Of a DNA stretch of 64,000 nt, positions 53,898-64,000 are shown one piece after another. The DNA comes from Gluconacetobacter tumulicola (GTDB lineage Bacteria > Pseudomonadota > Alphaproteobacteria > Acetobacterales > Acetobacteraceae), in the NCBI RefSeq assembly GCF_014174215.1, contig NZ_JABEQL010000003.1, forward strand, positions 1 to 64,000, given 5' to 3'. A program made the position numbers and the translations under genes. The notes under the pieces are model-generated. The model did no database searches and was not told the origin of the DNA. It was given only the letters and a program-made list of their open reading frames with translations. Positions within the stretch are counted from its first letter, which is position 1, and the number at the start of each line of letters is the position of its first letter.

Positions 53898-54494
53898 TCA
53901 GGCCGCCTTTCGCGGCGTATTGAGCCCGCGCGCGATCGCCAGGAAATTGGCCAGGATGGCGTGCCCGTGCTCCGACGCGATGCTCTCCGGATGAAACTGG
54001 ACCCCGAACACTGGCAGGCTGCGATGGCGAAGCCCCATGATGACGCCGTCCTCGGTGTGCGCAACGGGCACGAGATCGGACGGAAGCGTGGCAGGATCGA
54101 CCGTCAAGCTGTGATAGCGGGTCGCCTGGAAGGGGCTGGGCAGCCCCTCGAACACGCCGCTGCCATCATGAAAGACCGGGCTGACCTTGCCATGCATGGG
54201 AACAGGCGCCCGGACCACCGTGCCGCCGAACACCTGCCCGATGGCCTGGTGGCCCAGGCAGACGCCGAAAATGGGCACATGCCCCGCCGCGCGGCGGATC
54301 AGGTCGCAGCAGATCCCGGCCTCGTTGGGCGAACAGGGGCCCGGCGACAGCACGATCGCCTCGGGTTTCAGCGCCATCGCCTCATCGACCGTCAGCGCAT
54401 CGTTGCGGCGTACGTCGCTTTCCTCCCCCAGATCACCCAGATAATGGACGAGATTGAAGGTGAAACTGTCGTAATTATCGATCAGCAGGATCAT
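53898..54494 (-). CDS. trpG: Anthranilate synthase component II (glutamine amidotransferase)
   Basis: Supplies ammonia to TrpE. The 198 residues begin [20 protein letters not shown], with [12 protein letters not shown], the nucleophile Cys79 in [12 protein letters not shown] and the His-Glu of [12 protein letters not shown]. The protein may also serve p-aminobenzoate synthase, as single amphibolic subunits do in some bacteria. The start at 54494 gives the standard N-terminus; upstream in-frame codons are unsupported. Confidence 0.95.
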   Translation of the reverse strand: MILLIDNYDSFTFNLVHYLGDLGEESDVRRNDALTVDEAMALKPEAIVLSPGPCSPNEAGICCDLIRRAAGHVPIFGVCLGHQAIGQVFGGTVVRAPVPMHGKVSPVFHDGSGVFEGLPSPFQATRYHSLTVDPATLPSDLVPVAHTEDGVIMGLRHRSLPVFGVQFHPESIASEHGHAILANFLAIARGLNTPRKAA

Positions 54495-54638
54495 GGCGAC
54501 ATGATGGCCTTCTGTTCCAGCCCGGTCAAACAACAGTTCAAAATTTCATCGAAATAATACATGCTGTCTTAAAATGGGTCGTTTGTTACGAAAACAAGTG
54601 CGGAGCGTGTAATTTTATGACCTGACTGGACGAAGCGG

Positions 54639-56207
54639 TCAGTCCGCATTGCCGCCGCGCGCGAACCGCACCGCCGCCTCGGCCGCGCGGAACAGGGCGC
54701 GGGCCTTGTGCTGCGTTTCCTCGTACTCCGCATCGGGCACACTGTCGGCCACCACGCCGCAGCCGGCCTGCACATGCATCTGCCCGTCCTTGACCACGGC
54801 CATCCGCAGGCCGATGCAGGTATCCATCTCGCCATTCGCGCCGAAATAACCGATACACCCGGCATAGGTCGCGCGCCGGGTCGGCTCGACCTCGTCGATG
54901 ATCTCCATCGCCCGGATCTTCGGCGCCCCGGTCAGCGTGCCGGCCGGGAACCCCGCGACCAGCGCATCCAGCGCCTCCAGCCCCGGCCGCAATTCCCCCT
55001 CGACATTCGACGAGATATGCATGACGTGGCTGAACCGCTCGATCACGAATTTCTCCGTGACCTTGACGCTGCCGATCGCGCAGACCCGCCCGACATCGTT
55101 GCGGCCCAGGTCGATCAGCATCAGATGCTCGGCCAGTTCCTTCGGGTCGGCCAGCAGGTCCCGCTCCAGTGCCAGATCCTCTTCCGCCGTTCGGCCACGC
55201 GGCCGGGTACCGGCCAGGGGGCGCACCGTCATCCGCCCGTCACGCAGGCGCACCAGGATCTCGGGCGAGGAGCCGACGAGGGTGAACCCGTCGAAGGCCA
55301 GATGAAACAGGAACGGCGCCGGATTGATGCGGCGCAGGGACCGATACAGCGCCAGCGGCGGCAGGGTGAATGGGGTCGAGAAGCGCTGGCTGGGCACGAC
55401 CTGGAAGGCATCGCCGGCGGCGATATATTCCTGGATGCGCCGGACCATGTCGCAGAACGCCTCGCGCGTGAAGTTCGAACGCGGAGGCTCCAGCGGGCCG
55501 GTATAGTCCGGCCGGATCTCGTGCAGCGCCAATGGTTCCGACAGGGTGCGCCGCGCCAGCGCGATCAGGTCCTCCGCCGCCTGCCACACCTGCTCGGCCG
55601 TACGATCCGGGCTCGGCCGCACCGGCGCCGCCAGGATCAGCTCGTCCCGCACGGTGTCGAAGATGGCGAACAGGCCGGGGCGGATCATTACCCCCTCGGG
55701 CAGGCCGAGATCGTCGGGCGGCGTATTCGGCAGATGCTCCATCTGCCGCACCATGTCGTATCCCAGATAGCCGAACAGGCCGGCCGTCATCGGCGGCAGC
55801 CCCGCCGGCAGGGTCATCCGGCTGTCCCGGATGATCGCGCGCAGCGAATCCAGCGGCGCCTCCGCCACCGGGGCAAAGCGTTCCGGGTCGGCATCCGGCG
55901 CGGTGTTGATCGCCGCCTTCCCGTCATGGCAGCGCCAGACCAGGTCCGGCAGCAGGCCGATGACCGAATAGCGGCCGCGCGCCACCCCGCCCTCGACGCT
56001 TTCCAGCAGAAAGGCATTGCGGGCTTGGCTGGCATCCGTGGCGCCGGCCAGGCGCGACAGGCGCATATAGGCGGCGACCGGCGTCAGCAGGTCGGCGGCC
56101 TCCACGCTCCAGACCACGCTGCCCTCTCCCTGTCGCAGGGCGGACAGTGCCGCATCGCGTTCCGCAAGGGTCGGCGCGGCGGGAATGGTCTGAATAATGG
56201 TCGTCAC
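54639..56207 (-). CDS. trpE: Anthranilate synthase component I
   Basis: Converts chorismate to anthranilate; feedback target of tryptophan. The 522 residues include the N-terminal allosteric domain (LLESVEGGVARGRYSVIG with the tryptophan-site LLES), the chorismate-binding catalytic domain VRPLAGTRPRGRTAEED, LIDLGRNDVGRVC, FSHVMHISSNVEG, and GTLTGAPKIRAMEIID. Start overlaps the ppiD-like stop (ATGA). A 144-base, comparatively AT-rich gap separates it from trpG. Confidence 0.96.
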   Translation of the reverse strand: MTTIIQTIPAAPTLAERDAALSALRQGEGSVVWSVEAADLLTPVAAYMRLSRLAGATDASQARNAFLLESVEGGVARGRYSVIGLLPDLVWRCHDGKAAINTAPDADPERFAPVAEAPLDSLRAIIRDSRMTLPAGLPPMTAGLFGYLGYDMVRQMEHLPNTPPDDLGLPEGVMIRPGLFAIFDTVRDELILAAPVRPSPDRTAEQVWQAAEDLIALARRTLSEPLALHEIRPDYTGPLEPPRSNFTREAFCDMVRRIQEYIAAGDAFQVVPSQRFSTPFTLPPLALYRSLRRINPAPFLFHLAFDGFTLVGSSPEILVRLRDGRMTVRPLAGTRPRGRTAEEDLALERDLLADPKELAEHLMLIDLGRNDVGRVCAIGSVKVTEKFVIERFSHVMHISSNVEGELRPGLEALDALVAGFPAGTLTGAPKIRAMEIIDEVEPTRRATYAGCIGYFGANGEMDTCIGLRMAVVKDGQMHVQAGCGVVADSVPDAEYEETQHKARALFRAAEAAVRFARGGNAD

Positions 56208-58132
56208 GGGCTGGTGTCTCCGGCGCCGCCCGTCCCGGTGACCGAGGACAGGGCTGATTTCAGGGCGCTCATATTGGTCTTGGGCTTGACCACCTGCTGA
56301 AGGGCTGCGGCGTAGGACATCCCGATATCGTCCGCCAGAGCCTGCGACAGGCCGCTGCGGATGCGGCCAACCTGCATCGCCTGCGTGCCGGGATCGGGAT
56401 GCGTGATCGCGGTCAGCGTCGCGACATAGAAACCGTCCGGGCCATCCAGCATGGCCGTCTGCCCGGCCTTGTCGAAGCGGAAGACCAGGCGCGCCAGCTC
56501 GTCGGGCACGCCATCCACCGCCCGCCCGCGCGCCAGTGGTGCCGGATGCTCCACCTGCTGGCCGCCGGCGGCAGCCGAGACGGCGCCATGCGCCTTGGCG
56601 GCCAGATACAGCGCGGTGGCCGCGACGTTGGCCGCATGGCGGCGTGCCTCGTCATCCCACGCGGCGCGGACCTGGGCGGATGCCGCATCGAAGGGCTGAA
56701 GCTGGGCGGGCGTGATGCTGTCGACCGCAACCGCGAACCAGCCATTCTCCGGCCCCTGGACCAGCGTCGGGTTCGCCCCCTTCGCCGCGCTGAAGATCTT
56801 CTCGATGATCGCCTGGCGCAGGGCGGGAGATGCCGGAATCGGCGCCGCCTCACCCCCCTGGGTCATGCCCCGCGCGTCCAGCGTGCCGGCGATGGCCGCC
56901 GCCCCCAGATTATCGGGAATATGGTCCAGCCCGCCGCCGGCGATCGCGTCCTGGAGCTTCTGCACGCGCTGGCCGATCAGTTCCACGGCCTGGCCGCGCG
57001 CCATCTGCTCGCGCAACTCCTGCCGTGCCGTCGCGAAATCGGTATCGTGCGGCGGCGTGATCAGCGTGACCTTGAAAACGACCCAGCCGGTATCGACCTG
57101 CGTCGGCCCCTGAAGGTCGGACGGCGGCGCACCGAAGACCAGCTTCGCCAGACCCGCCGAGGGAATCCCCGCCTGGCGGACATTGTCCATCTGCACCGTG
57201 GCGGAATCCTTGGCATCGGCCTGGATGCGGCCCCAATCGGCACCCGCCTTCCATTGGTCGGCGATCGCCTGCGCACGGGCCTGGCTCGGCGCGGTCACGA
57301 TCTGCACGCTGCGGGTCTCGGGCACGTGGTATTTCGACGCCTCGGCCTCATACAGCCGCTTCAGGTCGGCATCGGGGATCTCGACCGACTGGGCCACGCT
57401 GTCGGGCGACAGCACGACCACCCGCGCATGGCGGTATTCGGGCGTCTGAAACAGCCAGGGATGATTGTCGTAGAAACGGTGCAGCTGCGTCGCGTCGGGC
57501 TCGGGCGCCGCCTGGGCGGTCAGCGGAAAGCGGACCAGGTCGATGGTCCGGGTCTGCGCATCGAAATCGAACGCCTGGCGGACCATGACTTCCGGCGCGC
57601 GGGCACCGTTCTGGATCGGTTCGATCAGCGCGCGCACCGCCAGGTCGGCCCGGATCAGCTCCAGCAGGCGCGCCTCGGTCATGCCGATCTGCTGCAGGCG
57701 CGAATCGAACAGCTTGCGATCGAATCGCCCGTCCGGCCCCTTGAAGGCCGGCAGTCCGAACACTTCCTCACGCAGCGCATCGTCCGGAACGGTCACGCCC
57801 AGCCGGTCGGCCGACAGCGTGATTTCCGATTGCATCAGCAGCCGCTGCAGCACCTGTTCCGCCGCCTGGCGCCGCGTCGCGACCGGCAGCTGTGACGGAT
57901 CGCTCACGCCCGCCTGGCGGGCGACCTGCTGCAATTCATTCTGCACCGCCGAGAGGAAATCGTTGGTGGTGACGGTCTGGCCGCCCACCCGCACGATGAC
58001 GTCGGCGCGCTCGCTGCCGATATTCGACAGGACATCGCCCACACCCCAGCCGACGAAGGCAAGGAACAGCAGGCCGGCAATGACGCGACCCAGCCAGGAA
58101 TCGACGAAGACGTGACGCAGGAAGGAAATCAT
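56204..58132 (-). CDS. ppiD: Peptidyl-prolyl isomerase / SurA-N-domain periplasmic foldase (PpiD-like)
   Basis: Membrane-anchored periplasmic chaperone of 642 residues. One N-terminal transmembrane helix (VIAGLLFLAFVGWGVGDVL, about 15-33) is followed by a SurA-N type domain (VGGQTVTTNDFLSAVQNELQQVARQ) and a parvulin-like region in the middle (TRSVQIVTAPSQARAQAIADQW), then a long helical tail. It assists outer-membrane and exported protein folding near SecYEG. The ATG at 58132 is used; a TTG three codons upstream is also open. In Alphaproteobacteria this gene commonly precedes trpE, as here. Confidence 0.9.
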   Translation of the reverse strand: MISFLRHVFVDSWLGRVIAGLLFLAFVGWGVGDVLSNIGSERADVIVRVGGQTVTTNDFLSAVQNELQQVARQAGVSDPSQLPVATRRQAAEQVLQRLLMQSEITLSADRLGVTVPDDALREEVFGLPAFKGPDGRFDRKLFDSRLQQIGMTEARLLELIRADLAVRALIEPIQNGARAPEVMVRQAFDFDAQTRTIDLVRFPLTAQAAPEPDATQLHRFYDNHPWLFQTPEYRHARVVVLSPDSVAQSVEIPDADLKRLYEAEASKYHVPETRSVQIVTAPSQARAQAIADQWKAGADWGRIQADAKDSATVQMDNVRQAGIPSAGLAKLVFGAPPSDLQGPTQVDTGWVVFKVTLITPPHDTDFATARQELREQMARGQAVELIGQRVQKLQDAIAGGGLDHIPDNLGAAAIAGTLDARGMTQGGEAAPIPASPALRQAIIEKIFSAAKGANPTLVQGPENGWFAVAVDSITPAQLQPFDAASAQVRAAWDDEARRHAANVAATALYLAAKAHGAVSAAAGGQQVEHPAPLARGRAVDGVPDELARLVFRFDKAGQTAMLDGPDGFYVATLTAITHPDPGTQAMQVGRIRSGLSQALADDIGMSYAAALQQVVKPKTNMSALKSALSSVTGTGGAGDTSP

Positions 58133-58356
58133 GAACGACAATATCCGGACGAAGGCGGCACAAGCGACTATGGCGGCCGGACGGCCGCCTTATTCGGCGG
58201 GGCACCATAGGGATACACCCCGCGATTGACCAGAACCCTATGCGCGGGCACCGCGTTGGCGCGTGGGCATTGTGCTGGTGCGGCACGCATGGTGTACGGT
58301 ATCGGCAACCGGGCGGCTCGACCGCCCCATAATATAAAATCAAGGGGGCAAGCCAC

Positions 58357-59100
58357 ATGAAGCAGATGATCGTCGGCAACTGGAAGATGAACGGGCTGAG
58401 CGCCCCCTCGCGGGACCTCGTGAGCGCCATCGCACAGGGTCTGAAGGCCATTGCCAACCCGCCGCCGGTCGTGGTCTGCCCGCCCTTCACACAGCTCGAA
58501 GCCCTTTCCCCCCTGCTGAAAGGCACCGGCATCGCGCTGGGTGCTCAGGATTGCCATCACGCGCCCTCGGGCGCGCATACCGGCGACATCTCGGCCGCCA
58601 TGCTGGCCGAGATGGGGGTGGAATATGTCATTCTCGGCCATTCCGAACGGCGGCGCGAGCATGGCGAACTGGATGAGACGGTGCGCGAAAAGACCGTGGC
58701 CGCGATGGACGCCGGCCTGACGCCGATCGTCTGCATCGGCGAAAGCGCCGACCAGCGGGCCGCCGGCGAATATCAGGATGTCGTCGGCTGGCAGATCAAG
58801 GGCTCGCTGCCCGACAATTTCAACGGCATCGTGGCCTACGAGCCGGTCTGGGCCATCGGCTCGGGCGTGCCGGCATCGCCCCAGGACATCGCGGACATGA
58901 TGGGCTTCATCCGCGCCGAACTGACACGCCAGTTCGGCGAGACGGGAAAGACCACGCGGATTCTCTATGGCGGCTCCGTCAGCGGGCGCGAGGCCCCCAG
59001 CATCCTGCCGATTGCCGAGGTCGGCGGCGCGCTGGTGGGTGGCGCCAGCCTGAAGGCCGACGCGTTTCTGCCGATTGTCCGCGCCGCCATAGATCTGTAA
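58357..59100 (+). CDS. tpiA: Triosephosphate isomerase
   Basis: Glycolytic and gluconeogenic isomerase for dihydroxyacetone phosphate and glyceraldehyde 3-phosphate. The 247 residues show NWKMNG (Lys10), the electrophile His95 in VILGHSERR, the catalytic Glu162 in AYEPVWAIGSG, and the phosphate loop YGGSVSGR. A purine-rich CAAGGGGGCAAG precedes the ATG. Confidence 0.97.
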   Translation: MKQMIVGNWKMNGLSAPSRDLVSAIAQGLKAIANPPPVVVCPPFTQLEALSPLLKGTGIALGAQDCHHAPSGAHTGDISAAMLAEMGVEYVILGHSERRREHGELDETVREKTVAAMDAGLTPIVCIGESADQRAAGEYQDVVGWQIKGSLPDNFNGIVAYEPVWAIGSGVPASPQDIADMMGFIRAELTRQFGETGKTTRILYGGSVSGREAPSILPIAEVGGALVGGASLKADAFLPIVRAAIDL

Positions 59101-59135
59101 ACGGTCGGTCTGCGCCGCCCTATCGGAAGTCGAGA

Positions 59136-59474
59136 ATGATCACCGTCCTGCTTTTTCTGCATCTGTTCGTCACCCTGGCCCTGATCGGAACGGTCCTGAT
59201 CCAGCGCAGCGAGGGCGGTGGCCTGGGAATCGGCAGCAGCCAGGGCATGGGCAGCTTCATGTCCGGCCGCGGCACGGCCAACCTGCTGACGCGCACCACG
59301 TCGGTCCTGGCAGGCATCTTCATGCTGCTGTCGCTGACTCTGGCGGTGCTGAACCGTGGCGCCTCGACCGGTAGCGGCCACGATATCCTGGCCCAGCCGC
59401 CGGCCCCTGCTGCCGCGACATCCGCCCCGGCATTGCCCGCGGCTCCGCCGGCGGCGCCAGCGGCTACGCACTGA
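59136..59474 (+). CDS. secG: Preprotein translocase subunit SecG
   Basis: Accessory inner-membrane subunit of SecYEG. The 112 residues have two helices (about 2-22 and 50-70) and the conserved loop IQRSEGGGLGIGSSQGMGSFMSGRGTANLLTRTT, followed by an Ala/Pro-rich tail. It sits 35 bases after tpiA, the common alphaproteobacterial order tpiA-secG-pyrG. Confidence 0.95.
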   Translation: MITVLLFLHLFVTLALIGTVLIQRSEGGGLGIGSSQGMGSFMSGRGTANLLTRTTSVLAGIFMLLSLTLAVLNRGASTGSGHDILAQPPAPAAATSAPALPAAPPAAPAATH

Positions 59475-62038
<2,564 letters not shown>

Positions 62039-62061
62039 CCCGTGGCCATGGCCTGTCGGGA

Positions 62062-62535
62062 TCAGGCGATGCGTACCAGCATCGCCAGCCCCAGACAGGC
62101 CATGAACACCGACGTGACCCACAGTCGCAAGGCCAGATAGCCCGACGGCAGCTCACCCCTGCGCCACGCCGCCCGCTCCGCCAGGAACAGCCCGAAGAAC
62201 CCCGCCAGCAGCACGGCCAGCCCGATCGCGACATGACCGAGGAAGGTCGCGTGGCAGGCCAGCCAGCCGACCGGCAGCGGCAGGGCGCCCCGCACCAGCC
62301 GCAGCCGGTCGCCCCGCGCATCGTGGCGCGCCCCCATGATCAAGGTCGGCCGGTCGAGCGCCAGCCCCCAATGGACCGCGCCGCTGAAAGCCAGCAGCAG
62401 GGCGGCATATTCCACCAGGCCCATGGTCATGCCCGGCACGGCAGAGGTGGAGAACAGGCTTCCCACCGCGAAGATGATGGCCGGAACGGGGCTGACAATT
62501 CCCATCAGAACCGTTGGAAGCGGCAGGCGTTTCAT
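62062..62535 (-). CDS. DUF3429 family membrane protein
   Basis: 157 residues with about five hydrophobic segments. The motif SGAVHWGLAL (His-Trp in a membrane helix) and the short ALPLPVGWLACH match DUF3429, a family of unknown function. Convergent with kdsA, 23 bases from its stop, and divergent from eno. Confidence 0.85.
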   Translation of the reverse strand: MKRLPLPTVLMGIVSPVPAIIFAVGSLFSTSAVPGMTMGLVEYAALLLAFSGAVHWGLALDRPTLIMGARHDARGDRLRLVRGALPLPVGWLACHATFLGHVAIGLAVLLAGFFGLFLAERAAWRRGELPSGYLALRLWVTSVFMACLGLAMLVRIA

Positions 62536-62588
62536 GTTTATCTTCCTCCTGCCCTGCTATTATCGCGCGGCTGGCCGCCTGCCCATGA

Positions 62589-63998
<1,410 letters not shown>

Positions 63999-64000
63999 TC

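Noticed and set aside
54495-56207. Tryptophan attenuator with leader peptide
   Set aside because: trpE is translated from inside the ppiD 3' end by an ATGA overlap, leaving no leader before it; no Trp-codon run is seen in the trpE-trpG gap.

Overview
The window is a stretch of alphaproteobacterial chromosome, GC-rich throughout except for one short AT-rich pocket at about 6.03-6.18 kb. Gene content and order point to the Acetobacteraceae, with a Gluconacetobacter-like acetic acid bacterium most likely. The clues are xseB-ispA-dxs, purC-purS-purQ-purL-bolA-grxD, a pdhA-pdhB-aceF-lpd-lipA-ratA cluster whose E1-beta carries its own lipoyl domain, ppiD-trpE-trpG-trpD-trpC-moaC, and tpiA-secG-pyrG-kdsA-eno. 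The family placement is an inference; there is no rRNA here to confirm it. Nearly every gene looks intact. I see no phage, insertion sequence, CRISPR array or biosynthetic cluster.

Layout. 0-5.5 kb: isoprenoid precursor genes (dxs cut by the left edge, ispA, xseB), a TusA-like protein, a ROK sugar kinase, a hairpin-rich intergenic element, rlmE and a Ppx/GppA phosphatase. 5.6-7.9 kb: tRNA-Gln(CTG), a gene-free segment of about 500 bases that ends AT-rich, and comM, flanked by an 18-base inverted repeat. 7.9-21.8 kb: redox and cation homeostasis, with soluble transhydrogenase, an aldo/keto reductase, an NhaP antiporter, a complete kdp potassium-uptake operon (a 27-residue membrane ORF, kdpF, A, B, C, D, E), a porin and a PsiE-like protein. 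21.8-23.7 kb: a three-gene PadR / DUF1700 / DUF2807 cassette that resembles an envelope-sensing module. 23.8-31.2 kb: surE, metC, sseA, a PerM-like permease, an EEP-family hydrolase, cardiolipin synthase, yraN and a small exported protein. 31.2-38.5 kb: purine synthesis with bolA and grxD, a periplasmic Rap1a/Tai-like gene embedded in the pur operon, an NRDE protein and purB. 38.7-43.4 kb: a TerC-family protein with no conventional start codon, a lytic transglycosylase, pgpA, pncC, a His-rich exported protein and a RatA/Coq10 protein. 43.4-51.4 kb: lipoate synthase and the pyruvate dehydrogenase complex, with a divergent ScfR-type regulator. 51.4-58.1 kb: moaC, the trp genes and a PpiD-like foldase. 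58.3-64 kb: tpiA, secG, pyrG, kdsA, a DUF3429 protein and eno.

How the parts fit. Most of the window is core metabolism: glycolysis (tpiA, eno) feeds pyruvate dehydrogenase, whose lipoyl cofactor is made by the adjacent lipA and whose expression is probably tuned by the divergent ScfR-like regulator. The kdp operon, NhaP and porin together handle potassium, proton and solute traffic. Many neighbours overlap by the four bases ATGA or GTGA, so translational coupling is widespread. The most interesting accessory signals are the PadR-DUF1700-DUF2807 cassette, the Rap1a/Tai-like gene inside the purine operon, the 24-base dyad between pdhA and the ScfR gene, the kdp micro-ORF with its upstream repeats, and the matched inverted repeats around comM. 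I found no clear undescribed multi-gene system.
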